Source: Mesostigma viride
Lineage: Eukaryota; Streptophyta; Mesostigmatophyceae; Mesostigmatales; Mesostigmataceae
Direction of reading: 5' to 3'
DNA: 64,000 nucleotides
Assembly: GCA_009746045.1 (NCBI GenBank)
Contig: RPFO01000622.1
Location: forward strand, 1-64,000
Positions 11,784 to 23,016 of the stretch are shown one piece after another (positions within the stretch are counted from its first letter, which is position 1; each line of letters starts with the position of its first letter). Made by a program: the position numbers and the translations under genes. The notes beneath the pieces are model-generated. The model saw nothing but the letters and a program-made list of their open reading frames with translations, was not told where the DNA came from and made no database searches.

Positions 11784-12204
11784 GGCTGAAAACAGATGGA
11801 AATAATAGAGTAAGAGAGTATTTACCGCTAGCTTGCAACGTTGTTTTGGGCACGGTGCGCACGTAAATTTGACCTCAACGGCTGCAACACAAATTGTGGC
11901 GCCCCGTAACGTTTCCTTTGTGGACGGTGGGAACTTTCTTTGGTGCTATTCCTTGGCTATTTATTGAAACTTTTGTTCTCGGCCCGAGCAGAATCAAGAG
12001 GAGTAACCGTCGTTCCGTCCCACGCGAATGCCGACACGAAACCGAAAACCTCGAGTTTTGCGTGGGTCAGAACTGACTGACTGACTAACCACAGCGACTT
12101 GGCCGTACCGCTACACTTAGGGTCCGCACGACCAAGGTCGCCGGGCATTTTTCGGACCAGCCGACGGGGGAGGCCAGTTAAACGAATTGTAATGGGCTCC
12201 CTGC

Positions 12205-12474
12205 TGGCAACCATGTCGCACATGGTCACACAACCAGGTTCTTTATTAGCAACAGGTTGGAAACAAGCACTAGAAAACATATGTACAGCAACCTGTAAGA
12301 ACCAGCATTCGGGTTGCCCTTGCATGGCCTAACTGTTTGAGGCCAAAGGCGTCGACTTAAGTCCTGGCGACTCTTCTGAACCCCATGGGGAGGGCCAGGC
12401 ATGATTCTCAGCTGGTAGGAGTGACATTCCACACCAACTCCTGTCCAGGAGGGTGTACCTAACCCTGAAGGACC
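12205..12474. repeat. 270-bp dispersed repeat, copy 2
   Basis: Near-identical to 2611-2880, same orientation. No LTR-element genes flank this copy; it is an isolated fragment. Confidence 0.85.
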
Positions 12475-13114
12475 AGTTAACGTAAAGGATTTACGTTAGA
12501 TGGATAGAGATTGTTACGCTCTTTCCGACGGCACCTTGAACGCCTCATTTGGTTAAGGAACGTAAAAGTTATGACGTTTCCTAGGCTGTGCCGACAGTAC
12601 CCGGAGCGCCACTGTGGGCGCGTACGGACACAGGATGTACAAGTGTCACTTTGATAGTCCGCAGGACGTTGACAGGACTTGTACAGGACTTGATGGTCAA
12701 TTGATAGGTAGGCGCGCTATAGCGCGCCAGGACCTATGAGACAATTGATGCTGAGCAGCGTACGGATAGGTCCACAGGACTAGCCGTATGGACAATTTTG
12801 ATAGATCTGCGCGCCAAAGGCGTGCCAGAGTCTGTGTAATCAATTGATTGACAGATCAGCTGTGACAGTGCAGCTGAATACTTGGACGCGTCCCTAGCAA
12901 CCTATATGTGTGACTTGGTAGCACCGGGACGCTAGTTCTTGCGTGCACGTTCTCTTGGCACTGCGACCCTGTCGCCTGTGCTGCGTGCAGTCTTGGAAGT
13001 GACGTGACTTACGTCTGTGTTCCTTATTCTTAATAAAGGCAACATTCCTGCAAGAACCATGGCGGAATTCTGTGCAACCCTCTCACAACTCGTATTACTC
13101 GCCTTTTCACGATC
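12475..13114. other. Non-coding stretch with GC palindrome and AATAAA
   Basis: Contains the perfect 18-bp palindrome GGCGCGCTATAGCGCGCC at 12711-12728 and an AATAAA at about 13031. It may be the leader or LTR-like end of the element implied by the repeats at 13376-15344. No coding frame supported. Confidence 0.4.
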
Positions 13115-13285
13115 ATGCCGAATTCCGAAGACTTCCGCATTCCTACCGATGAGGAAGTAGCTGCTCCGCCGGCAGATCCCTTACCGGCTCCGCGTCCGCG
13201 TGAGCCAAGGCCGGCTGCTCCATCGTGGCAAGCTCTCCTTGACGAAGTCACGATTTCACTCGACGAATTACATCGTCGACAGTGA
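13115..13285 (+). CDS. Small unrecognised ORF (56 aa), possibly a Gag start
   Basis: Opens MPNSEDFRIPTDEEV, proline-rich centre, ends LDELHRRQ. If the frame changes at the stop, reading continues to about 13470, into the 420-bp repeat. The acidic/proline-rich start just downstream of a leader-like region is reminiscent of LTR-element Gag starts, but nothing diagnostic is visible. Confidence 0.3.
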   Translation: MPNSEDFRIPTDEEVAAPPADPLPAPRPREPRPAAPSWQALLDEVTISLDELHRRQ

Positions 13286-13375
13286 GCAGCGCTCCCGTTG
13301 CTGGGAGATTTTCCCGAGGATCCCCGCCTGCCGCAGCTGGTGCCGGCGATTCGTGGGCCATTAGACCAAATCCGA

Positions 13376-13795
13376 AATCGGGGTTCTTTGAACGGAGTTT
13401 CTTCTATACGTGAATGCGGGAACAAGAGGCCGCTGGATGAGCGGCTTATAGGTCGTAGTGTTTACTCGTAGCTGTTTGGCTAGAGCTTTTGTGATTAGTA
13501 GATGCAATATAGTGCATGGTTGAAAAATGAATTAAATAAAATGTGCGTTCCGCGCTTGGGTTGATTATACCCGGGCGGAACGGGGCGTGAGGTGCAGTGC
13601 CCCTGAAAAGAACAACCTACGCATTATTTAATACTAGCCGTGCAGATTCGGGATATTCTACCCCCGGTCTGTACGGTTAGCGTCTTACTAGCATCCACTA
13701 AACATAAGGGTTTAATGACGTCAGTTAGCTAGGGATAAGGGAGGTTTTGCGACTAAAAGCCGCTCTGGCTGGTTTTGTCGGCCTCTTTCTTTGCT
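13376..13795. repeat. 420-bp direct repeat, copy 1
   Basis: Near-identical to 14762-15181 in the same orientation. Contains an A/T-rich stretch (TTAAATAAAATG) and GCCCCTG-type segments but no coding frame. Direct repeats 1.4 kb apart could be LTRs of a small defective element, but TG/CA ends are not evident. Confidence 0.85.
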
Positions 13796-14635
13796 CGTTG
13801 TCGTTGCGGCGGCAGCCGCAGCTATGGGTGCTGCGGAGCAAAATCCCAAAAGCACTGGTTGCACTGGCCACTTGGCCAGTGGTGAGACTTCCAGTTGTTA
13901 ACCGGCCAGGCGTAGTTGAATCCTCGCCCGGTTAACTAAAAGAAAAGAAAATGATTACCTCCGGTCCGCACCTTTTCCCCAGCTTGGGGTCTTTGGTGGG
14001 CCGGATGCCGTGACAGGTGCTCAACTGTCGCTTGGTCGGCCCAGTGCGCGAGCTGGTGCTCCGTACCTGGGGATGCTTGCACCCCGGGTTGGAGCCGGAT
14101 GGCTGGCACTGGCGACCCGTGTCTCGGTCCGCGGCCTGCGGCTTTTTCTTCGGAAATTGCTGCTGGCCAGCAAACTTTGCAATTGCCTTCCGCCGAGGGG
14201 GGGGTGGTTGGGGCTGGGGACGGCGATGGGAAAAGCGCCTAAGCTAGAAATTTTTTCCCCACGCATAGAAACCTCGGGGGGAATGCGGTCTTGGCTGAAC
14301 GGACTCTCGTTCAGCCAGGTGCCTGGGGCTGTGGCCTCGGGCATTCGGGCTGGCGGGGCCTGGGCTAGGTCCACGTTTTTTCTCGAAGCACCCCGGGTCT
14401 ATGGGGAGACGGCCATAGCGGTACCGACTCGGGGCCCCGAGAGGGGTCATGATAGGCTGGCCGTGCGCAATCGCAGTGCAAATGCGCTGGGCCTTTTTGG
14501 GCCTGGCCATGCATCCACAGCCGCCGGGCACACGCCTCCCGATGTGGGGGGCTCCCGTTTTGCGGCAGGGCGGTCACTTGTGACAACGAGCAAGGTGGAG
14601 TGCGGCTTCAAGGGAAAGCCAGGGCGGGGGTGATT

Positions 14636-14764
14636 GGGCAACGTACTTCATGAAGGGCCTTGAACGGCGTGCCTCCGGGCATGTCAATTAGTGTCACATG
14701 TATGCTTCCACTTATTGTTTTAATGAAGATGCTGGTTTTTGTGGGAGCTACGTGGGACATGAAT
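14636..14764. repeat. 129-bp direct repeat, copy 1
   Basis: Starts GGGCAACGTACTTC and ends GGGACATGAAT; repeated at 15216-15344. Together with the 420-bp repeats it forms an interleaved A-B-A-B arrangement. Confidence 0.85.
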
Positions 14765-15181
14765 CGGGGTTCTTTGAACGGAGTTTCTTCTATACGTGAA
14801 TGCGGGAACAAGAGGCCGCTGGATGAGCGGCTTATAGGTCGTAGTGTTTACTCGTAGCTGTTTGGCTAGAGCTTTTGTGATTAGTAGATGCAATATAGTG
14901 CATGGTTGAAAAATGAATTAAATAAAATGTGCGTTCCGCGCTTGGGTTGATTATACCCGGGCGGAACGGGGCGTGAGGTGCAGTGCCCCTGAAAAGAACA
15001 ACCTACGCATTATTTAATACTAGCCGTGCAGATTCGGGATATTCTACCCCCGGTCTGTACGGTTAGCGTCTTACTAGCATCCACTAAACATAAGGGTTTA
15101 ATGACGTCAGTTAGCTAGGGATAAGGGAGGTTTTGCGACTAAAAGCCGCTCTGGCTGGTTTTGTCGGCCTCTTTCTTTGCT
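14762..15181. repeat. 420-bp direct repeat, copy 2
   Basis: Partner of 13376-13795; both end at CTTTCTTTGCT. Its left edge coincides with the end of the 129-bp repeat (14636-14764), so two repeat families are joined here. Confidence 0.85.
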
Positions 15182-15215
15182 CCCCACCCACCCACCCTTG
15201 TCTTGGTTGCCTCTA

Positions 15216-15344
15216 GGGCAACGTACTTCATGAAGGGCCTTGAACGGCGTGCCTCCGGGCATGTCAATTAGTGTCACATGTATGCTTCCACTTATTGTTT
15301 TAATGAAGATGCTGGTTTTTGTGGGAGCTACGTGGGACATGAAT
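15216..15344. repeat. 129-bp direct repeat, copy 2
   Basis: Partner of 14636-14764. Preceded by a short CCCACCCACCC run (15182-15196). Confidence 0.85.
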
Positions 15345-15689
15345 ATTCTTTCGGCTTTTACGGTCCAGGTCCGCGGCGGCCTGCGTTCGGTGAACGAAGT
15401 CACCACCGCCATTGAGGAGGTGGATAACGCAATTTCCTCGCTCACCGGGTACCAGCGCAACTTGCAAAACTGGGCCTCGACGCGCACGGGGGGCGCGCCG
15501 GTGGTCACTACAAATTTGTTTCAAGACCTCGCGTTGCTTTCGCTGCTTACTCGCGGCGTTCGCACTCGCGAGCGCCAGGTCCTCATAAACCTGGTCGCTT
15601 TTCTCTCGGCCTTGCGTGAGTGGATCCCAGCGGGCTGGGAGCTTCTTTCCATTTTTACGCATCCTCTTCGCCTCGTCGCGCGTCGGTGA
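15240..15689 (+). CDS. Unrecognised ORF (149 aa), 5' part overlaps the repeat
   Basis: The first third comes from the 129-bp repeat and may not be coding. From about 15358 the frame reads as a plausible protein (VRGGLRSVNEVTTAIEEV, LINLVAFLSALREWIPAGW) with amphipathic helical spacing. No known domain recognised. A real start is uncertain, so an upstream exon or frame break is likely. Could be a Gag-like helical segment of the element bounded by the surrounding repeats. Confidence 0.35.
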   Translation: MNGVPPGMSISVTCMLPLIVLMKMLVFVGATWDMNILSAFTVQVRGGLRSVNEVTTAIEEVDNAISSLTGYQRNLQNWASTRTGGAPVVTTNLFQDLALLSLLTRGVRTRERQVLINLVAFLSALREWIPAGWELLSIFTHPLRLVARR

Positions 15690-15997
15690 ATTGCAATTTT
15701 TGACCCGACGCAAAACCCGGCGAATACACCGGTTTTGATCCATACCGGTGCAGGTCCGGCTCACACGCCGGAAATGGAGGATCCCGAGTTTACATATGAG
15801 TACTGTGATTTTCGGGGCCTTGACTACTGAATAAGGCGGCCATTTTTCCAGTGCTCGTCGGCGTTTAGTCGACTTTTCAACGGCGTTTCGCGGGGGCGGC
15901 GGCGACACCGGTGCAGGCGGCATTAGTTGACAGTTGTACATACTTTCTTTTGCTGCTTTACTCAGCAGGTGTTTGCTAAGACAGCTTGTAGTACATC

Positions 15998-16416
15998 ATG
16001 GCGGACGGGCGCCGTAGCAAGGGTGCCCCAGCCAGTGGTAATAATGGAGGTGCAGGTAGTGGGACCGCTCACGTAGATGACATGGGGGTTACCGGCGAGA
16101 TTACCAATGTACCTATTAATAATAATACACATGCTGTCTCTGGATATGATCTCACCACCCAGGGTCTCCTTACTGTATTGTTAATCAGCTGCAACCTGTC
16201 ACTTCAGACTCTAAGCCAAAGCACGCAGAGGAGTTTGTGGAAGGACTAGAGGGGTTTCCAAGTTTGTACGGTGGTACAAACTGTTATCAGATCTGGATAG
16301 GCAGCCAGACTTTTGGCAAGTGCACAGATCAGATTAAAGACCTCACTAGAGAGTGCAAGAAGGCCAACAAGGCCTGGGCCGTCTACGTGGCAGAGCTGAG
16401 GGAGCTGCTACACTAG
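15998..16416 (+). pseudogene. Unrecognised short gene with a frame change
   Basis: Opens MADGRRSKGAPASGNNGG, Gly/Ser/Asn-rich, and runs to about 16175. The frame that then stays open (EEFVEGLEGF, QIWIGSQTFG, CTDQIKDLTRECKKANKAW) is offset by one base and ends at 16416. The two halves plausibly form one protein of about 135 aa separated by an indel or a tiny intron. No family recognised. Confidence 0.4.
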
Positions 16417-16482
16417 TAGTGTAGAGGATCAACGGAAGAAAGTGGGGATCCATTGGCAGGATAAATACCAAGGGTGGGAGGA

Positions 16483-16720
16483 TCAGTAATTCGATATCGA
16501 ATTAGTAATTCGATGCGGAAGTAAAACCCTAGTTAGGGAGCCGCTTAATATTCCGCCCCAACGCGCAAAGGTTTTAAGTTGTACAAGCTAGTGCTTATAC
16601 TTTTTATGCGCAAACCTTTTTAGCTAAGGTTAACGCATATTCTTACATCCTGCGCAGGATGTAAGAATATGCGTTAACCTTAGCTAAAAAGGTTTGCGCA
16701 TAAAAAGTATAAGCACTAGC
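16483..16720. mobile_element. Foldback/palindromic element, copy 1
   Basis: Bases 16587-16720 form a perfect 134-bp palindrome centred on TGCGCA (67-bp arms). The preceding 100 bases (AGTAATTCGATATCG, GGAGCCGCTTAATATTCC and so on) recur before the matching palindrome at 50955-51108. Shared leader plus palindrome marks a non-autonomous foldback family. No coding capacity. Confidence 0.8.
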
Positions 16721-17175
16721 AGTTGGAATGCGTCGTGAGACGTAGGACAACTGACGAAAGCTGGAAATGAGAATGACGATTGTATTAGCAATAATACAAG
16801 GAATGTAATGAAAGCTTGAGGGCTCAGGATGGAACTGGGCAAACTCGGGTGCTGCGGCACTCCCCAGTGCTACGCCTATATGCCTATGGCAGCGCTACCT
16901 GCAGCGCCTACCAGTGGACAACTGTACACTGCAATGCCATGCGACCACGTCACTAGCATCCACTACACTCGGCCCGTCAGACCCGTATATCCCGGATCTG
17001 GCGGGCCAAGCTAGAGCCTAGTAACAGTCTGGCACGCACTACACGTCAGTCCACATGACACCGCAGGACCGTACGCCCTGCCGTACAGTACTAAGGTGTC
17101 CCGCTCAGCCGCGGTAGGCAATACGCGGCGCGCAGGCCGGAAATCCGTGTGTCAGCCTAAATTGTCTAATCACCA
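16721..17175. other. No supported gene
   Basis: Unique mixed sequence. A 61-codon open frame at 16829-17014 has no features that support it. Confidence 0.5.
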
Positions 17176-17205
17176 AGAAAATGTCCTCAAATGAGGACAT
17201 TTTCT
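17176..17205. repeat. 30-bp hairpin
   Basis: Near-perfect inverted repeat: AGAAAATGTCCTCA, two-base loop, TGAGGACATTTTCT. Isolated; function unknown. Confidence 0.8.
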
Positions 17206-18180
17206 AGCATGGATACCATTTGTAATAACTAACACATGTCAACACATCCATGGGTACGGCATGGAACCATTGTCATTTATGATATGTTCAAGAGTTGCAA
17301 TGCTTAACATCCATGAAATATGCTCATTGTATAATTGTTTACGATGTATGAATGCAGGGGGGTCGCTACGCGAGTGACCAAATAGCACTCAAGTCAACAA
17401 TATGCCAAGAAAGAAGGCATGGCCAGGTCATGGCTGGTCCTGAAAATGCACCCAGGGTGCCCACAACATGTCTATGTTACACCCTCGCAGTCCTAGACCA
17501 TGCAGCCTGCCAGGGGGGGGGGCACAAAATGAACTGGCAGCCAGGGACCATGGTGCAGGCCAAACAGCAGGTATAAAGCTAGCTCAGTCCAAAGAGTGAA
17601 ATATGATGCAAATACTTGCCAAGGTTAGGTCCATGATCGTTAGTAGAGGCTCGGCGGCCACCACGGTGCTAAACCATCATGTTGAACCCTTACGTTATAT
17701 AAAACATATACTGCAAAGAGGCACAAGTTGTAACACAAGCACAATGTAAACATGACAAGCTCAAGTTTCCAAGCCAGTCTTGATCACTTGGACATGAGTT
17801 GAAGCATTAGAAACATATGGGCAACATACCAGCAAGCCTTGAAAAACTTCTCAGCAACAAGGCAGTATATGTGTTGAATCAAACTACCACATCGCAATTA
17901 ATTAAGCACAGCGACTTCTACTTGCTGCTGTTTTGATAACGCAAGGCCGTTTACCTTTTCAGTGACGCAACGGTAAAAGAAAGTACCGCCCAGCAAACTT
18001 CCGTTATCCCCCAGACATAAACGTAATCAAAACCACGAAGTTGGGCATTGAAAGCAACCGGAATTATCACGTCTGCAGGAGTTATAGGTTACAATCCGCT
18101 TAACACGCTTACTTAGAAGGATGCGGTTGAGAATGACAGTCGGATCCTTGTTCTTTACGTGCGCCCACACTAGGAACTCG
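17206..18180. other. No supported gene
   Basis: A/T-richer intergenic sequence with a nine-G run near 17513. No coding frame, RNA gene or repeat that I can support. Confidence 0.55.
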
Positions 18181-18181
18181 T

Positions 18182-18530
18182 TGGTGGTAAAAGTGGTAAA
18201 AGTGGTAAAAGTGGGTGGTAAAAAGTGGTAAAAAGTGGTAAAAAGTGATAAAAAGTGGTAAAAAGTGGTAAAAAGTGGTAAAAAGTGGTAAAAAGTGGTA
18301 AAACGGTGGGAAAACGCTAGGAGAAAAGCAGGTGGTAAAATCATTTTACCACCTTTTACCACCCCTTTTACCACCAAAGTGGTAAAAAATACCACCAAGT
18401 GGTAAAAGCGAGGGTGGTAAAAACACGCCACACAGTGGTAAAAGTGAGGGTGGTAAAAAGTGGTAAAAAGTGGTAAAAATGAGGGTGGTAAAAAAATACC
18501 ACAAAGTGGTAAAAATGACAGTGATAAAAA
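18182..18530. repeat. GTGGTAAAA tandem array
   Basis: Roughly ten-base units GTGGTAAAAA, with a short inverted centre near 18331-18375 where the unit appears as TTTTACCACC. Apparent open frames (TTFYHFLP peptides on the minus strand) are repeat artefacts. Confidence 0.93.
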
Positions 18531-18535
18531 AGGGG

Positions 18536-19100
18536 AAAATGCAGATTTTGCCAGCATTACAACACAAGCACTGTTAAGAACAGCTTAACAGGCCATCATT
18601 CCAAATGGTTTCTTTATTACAAATAATAATACATCCCATTAACAGTTGTCTCTCTTGATTTACAATGAGGATTTAGCCCCACATTGGGCGTCTCATCGAT
18701 ACGTTTACACCATTGTGAAATAACACAGGCCGCATCAAGCCCAGCCAATTAATTTACTTCTTCTTCAGGTGTCATCATGATCAATGATGCTTCTTTGCCT
18801 GAACAAAGCCACACAGTTGCCAGCACTCATGCTCTGGAGGCCTGCAGGCACACAGAGCACCACCATTGAAGAGGACACAAGGGCAGCAAGGCAGGGGGGG
18901 GGGGGCAGTCAGGCACGGCAGATAGTTGTTGCCCAGCAAAACATCCTATGCATGGTGAAATGGGTTATGCCTGTGGGTATGATGCATGACCTAGCATGAG
19001 AGTGATACATACATGAGTAACAAAAATATACGCACATGGCAATTGGGTGTGACAACACCACATCACTACATAGCTAAAACGTGCTTCAGAAAAAACATTC
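18536..19100. other. No supported gene
   Basis: Intergenic sequence downstream of the 19103-21347 gene, with a ten-to-eleven G run near 18895. Nothing else recognised; part is probably its 3' untranslated region. Confidence 0.5.
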
Positions 19101-19102
19101 CA

Positions 19103-21347
19103 CTAAATTACCGGATCAGGAGTCTGACTCTGGGACTCCTTTGCTTGCCGCTCCAGCTCAACTTTCCGCTGCGCTTTTGCCATCATGGCCTTGAGCGCGG
19201 CAAGCTCCAGTTCCGCCTCGGTGAGATCTGGCGCGGAGGGAGCATCGGCAGACGCCGTTGCGGCCGGAGAGCTAGAGGCAGGCGGGATCGCTGGCGCGGA
19301 GGGAGCACCGGCAGACTCCGTTGCGGTCGAAGAGCTAGAGGCAGGCGGGATCGCTGGCGCGGAGGGAGCACCGGCAGACGCCATTGCGGGCGAAGGGCTA
19401 GAGGCAGGCGGGATCGCTGGCGCGGAGGGAGCACCGGCAGACACCGTTGCGGCCGGAGAGCTAGAGGCAGGCGGGATCGCTGGCGCGGAGGGAGCACCGG
19501 CAGACACCGTTGCGGTCGAAGAGCTAGAGGCAGGCGGGATCGCTGGCGCGGAGGGAGCACCGGCAGACGCCTTCTCCTTGGGTGGCGCCCGCGCTCGCTT
19601 GGCCGGTACATACTCATCCGACACCTCCTCCTTCTCCTCTGCTGGCCCCCAACTCTCCTTCAATTTTGCACGTGCGCCTCGAAGGTCGTCGTCAGTGACG
19701 TTGCCCAGAAGGACCCACGCATTCTCGTTGCCCTCGGCGTCACCGTAATGCATCGTGGCAAAGTCAACAAACAGCATTTGCGAGCCCCCATCACGCTCCA
19801 CAAACCGCGTGCCGTAAGGGGCCTTGAGCTTCGGCTTCACCTCCACCACTTTGCCAGGCTCCCAAACATACGCAGCCGGCCGCGCCCCATCGCGCTCGTA
19901 CTTGTACCTTTGTGCCACGAAGGCCCCGTGCAGTGCTTCTCCGAAACCACCAGGGCCCGGTCGCTCTTGAACCACCGCGGTTGGCAGTAAGGTGCTCAGA
20001 TAGTGCGCAAGCCCCAAGTCCATGGGACCACTAGGAAGCTTTCGCTTTGCAGCCGGCTTCTTGCTGGCGGCCGGCTTCTTGCTGGCGGCCGGCTTGTTGC
20101 TGGCGGGTGGCTTGTTGACGGCGGGGCGCGACGTGATGGGCTCGAAGACATCTGGCTTGATGGCAGGCACACGAGCAGGCGGGAGACCATCCGGCATTGG
20201 CAGGTCGGCCAGCTTGGGCACCGGAGTGGGCGGCTCCACGGTGTTGTTGGGCACCGGAGGGGACGGCTGCACAGCGTTGCTGGGCACCGGAGGGGGCGGC
20301 ATGACAGGCTGCGTGCCAACGGGAGGGGGCGGCGGTACAACCTTCTTGGCCACCGGAGGGGGCGGCATGACAGGCTGCTTGGGAACGGGAGGGGGCGGCG
20401 GTACAACCTTCTTGGCCACCGGAGGCGGCGGCCTCACATCCGATACCTCCACAGGTGCAGGCGCGTACCCTGCCACTTCCTGCTCTAACTCCTCCTCAAG
20501 GGCTTGGAGCCGAGCTCTGAGTCTCCGAATTTCATCTGCTCGGACGCCTGTGGCATGCTGCACAGGCTTGGCCTCCGGCTTGACCTCCGGCTTTACTTCC
20601 GGCTTTACTTCCGGCTTGACCTCCGGCTTGGCCGCCGGCTTGGCCGCCGGCTTGGCCGCCGGCTTTGCCGCCGGCTTGGCAGCAGGAGTTGTCTGCAAGC
20701 AGAGGGCGGGGCATGCAATAAGGACGTTAACATTCGGGAAGTCGGTTAGTAGCAGACCTGCGATGAAAGAAAAAACCAAGAAGCTTGCAGACTCCTGTAG
20801 CTAAAGATAGCGTTATTACCTTTGGCATGTTGGTCACGTCGCTTAGCGCTTTGGTATTTTCCTTCACGTCATCATCCTCGTCCTCGGCAAAACTCTGCCT
20901 CTTTTTTAAGCTGGAGTTGCTTAGCCACCGGCTCAGCTCCTTTTTTACGAATTCTTCAACACTTAGGGCTTTGGGTTTGGAGCCCTTGGGCTTCTGGGCG
21001 GTGAGCTCACCAGTCGTCGGGTCTAGCACCCAGCTGGATGCCTCATACTTATCCAGCTCGGCACGGTTGTCGTCAGCCACACATGTTTCTAGAAAGTTTA
21101 TGCAGCTCTTCTTTACCCGGTTAATGAGAGCATCAACCATGGCGCCATCCTGTTCCTTGAGGACATACCCCTCTACGAGGTATGCACGGCCAAAGGTCGT
21201 GATTTGAAGTCTTAAGGTCCGCACATATTCCGAGGGAACGACGTTTTGTTTCGGCTTTTCCTCTTCTGTCGCTCTTGCATCAAATCGCTCCCACTCCTCA
21301 GGACTGCACACGTGAGCCGGTCGTAGCACTGCTACCCTTCTCGGCAT
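19103..21347 (-). CDS. Two-exon unrecognised gene, Pro/Ala/Lys-rich C-terminus
   Basis: Exon 1 is 21347-20820, exon 2 20692-19103, about 705 aa in total. The intron (20693-20819, 127 bp) has a GTAATA donor and a TTGCAG acceptor and is phase 0. Exon 1 encodes a compact acidic domain (YVRTLRLQITTFGRAYLVEGY, LINRVKKSCINFLE, FVKKELSRWLSN) I do not recognise. Exon 2 starts with KPAAKPAAKPEVKPEV repeats, continues as PPPVAKK/PPPP linkers, then a globular stretch (YVWEPGKVVEVKPKLKAP, QMLFVDFATMHYGD). It ends with about five 21-residue repeats of the type SAGAPSAPAIPPASSS. It sits head to head with the Tnp2 exon at 22288, so it may be the companion gene of a CACTA-like element, though that is inference. 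Confidence 0.65.
19235..19575. repeat. 63-bp coding tandem repeat, about 5 units
   Basis: Encodes SAGAPSAPAIPPASS-type repeats in exon 2 of the minus-strand gene; units differ mainly in the last few residues. Length variation here would preserve the reading frame. Confidence 0.85.
20580..20690. repeat. 12/15-bp coding repeats (PAAK, PEVK)
   Basis: Short tandem repeats right after the splice acceptor of exon 2, encoding alternating K-P-A-A and K-P-E-V. Probably an extended, basic, disordered linker. Confidence 0.8.
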
Positions 21348-22230
21348 TTACAACGTTCGGTCGCACACCACCATGCAGATGACCAAGGCTGGCTAAGTCC
21401 GGAATCCCCCCGTTTTGCGAACGGAGACGGTGCCAACGTATACATGACGCACTGCACCTGCCTCTGTCCGCCGTTGGATTCAGCAGATCGACGAACCTGG
21501 CAGCATCCCGCGCAAAAATTTTTTGAACGTCTTTCGCCCAACGGCAGCTACACAAACGGCCGGACCGCACGCCTCGCGCGGGGCCCGCACGCCCCGCGCG
21601 GCTGCGTGCGGATCGGCTATAAACTCCGTACTGCTTGGTACAAGTACAGAGGCCTCAGGAGCTAAGGCTGTACCGTTTCAGTAGACTTCTACCAATGAGC
21701 CCGTGACTAACCAACACTACCGTACACTGACCGTAATATCTACCATTTGAATGACTGAGAAAATGTCCGTTCGACCTACTGGCTATATTTGGAATAAACG
21801 TACACCTATTTACCTGGAAAATGTCCGTTCGATCAAAAGGGATCGACGACATCGAAAGCGTTGGCGAGCAGACACAAACTTGCAACGGACTTAGCGGCTA
21901 TCACGGCGGCGGGTGGCACCAGAAAAATGGCGGTCCCACCCATGGATACCGGAATCGAGCCGAACACTTACATCGACACACACATGCTAGCTGGCCAAAT
22001 TTCGTGATGTCTCCTTTCCTTCCTCCACGGATACCTACATTGTCCAGTTTCATTGGTCATCCTGCCGGCTTCCTGAGTTTTATCGCCAAATTATGTTGGA
22101 TGCGTTCCTGGAAATGTCGACTGAGCCGGACTTCATGGTCACGGTTGATTAGTGAGCTGCCAGTGGTCTCACTGGCGCAGACGCCCTAGCGTGGCTCGAT
22201 TTGTGATCCCGATGGCGACTGGTTAGCCAC
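21348..22230. other. Intergenic region between divergent genes
   Basis: Holds the putative promoters of the minus gene at 21347 and the plus gene at 22288. The word GAAAATGTCCGTTCGA occurs twice (near 21758 and 21818). TATAAA lies near 21619 on the plus strand. No further coding sequence supported. Confidence 0.4.
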
Positions 22231-22272
22231 GGAGGGCCGGCATTGACCATCAACGGTCGATGCCGGCCCTCC
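22231..22272. repeat. GC-rich 42-bp hairpin just upstream of the Tnp2 start
   Basis: Arms GGAGGGCCGGCAT and ATGCCGGCCCTCC are perfect, with a shorter GACC/GGTC pair inside. It ends 15 bases before the Tnp2 ATG. It could be a subterminal transposase site, a promoter element or a chance structure. Confidence 0.75.
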
Positions 22273-22287
22273 ATGTAGAGATTGTAA

Positions 22288-22901
22288 ATGCGTCAAGGAC
22301 AGACAGTCGATGAATTCATGGCCGAGGACCCTGACGACGGGTCGGCCAGTGGGGAGGATGCAGCACGCCAGTTTGCTAGAAATTATGACGAAGCAGTGGC
22401 CAGAGTCAAGGACGATACGCCATTGTACCCGGGATCTGAGAGCAAGGCCTTGATGTTTACATTGCAATTGCTGACGCTAATGGGGGAAAACTCATGCCCT
22501 CAGAGCTTTGCTGATGAGCTCTTCAAGCTGTTGGGAAACGTTCTCCCCGCGGGCAACACTCTGCCCGACAGTATCTGGAAGGCACGGAAAGTGATCAAAG
22601 GCTTGGGCTTGGGGTACCGTGTGTACGATGCCTGCCCATGCGAGGGTTACTTGTACAAGGACAAGATTACTAAGAGCTGCCCTCTTTGCAAGCTGTCGCG
22701 CTACGAGACGTACACTGACAGAAACGGTGACATCGTCAACTCGCGGAAAGCGCATCGCCAGGTTAGGCACTTCCCCCTGATGGATCGGATTAGGGCCTGG
22801 TTCCGAGTCCCGGAAATGGCGGAAGCCCTTCAGTACGCTGCGAAACATGAAAACAGGGAGCCAGACTCATCCACGCGCGTTGTGGACGGCTTGAAAGGCA
22901 G
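22288..22901 (+). CDS. CACTA/EnSpm transposase (Tnp2-like), N-terminal exon only
   Basis: About 205 codons from MRQGQTVDEFM to a donor-like CAG/GTTTGC. The order of motifs is that of plant Tnp2: LLTLMGENSCPQSFADELFKLL, NTLPDSIWKARKVIKGLGLGY, DACPCEGYLY, a C-P-L-C zinc pair, then RQVRHFPLMDRIRAWFR. In the family this region precedes the DDE catalytic domain. No catalytic exon follows: by about 23400 a gene of opposite orientation is reached. So the copy is truncated, or its later exons were displaced. The enzyme family cuts and pastes DNA with CACTA ends; no such ends were identified. Confidence 0.8.
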
Positions 22902-23016
22902 GTTTGCACTTGTTTCTACGCCTTCTGTTATGCAATGTGTGCCAAAGTATCAAGTTCGAGATTTTTCCTCTTGCGCTTATCTTTTGTTTGTACTGCTCTG
23001 ATGGATACCTTTCTTT

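Noticed and set aside
14010..14633. 207-aa plus frame between direct repeats
   Set aside because: Composition is that of GC-rich non-coding DNA, and comparable frames are open on both strands.
18182..18530. Protein with TTFYHFLP repeats on the minus strand
   Set aside because: Product of the TTTTACCAC array.
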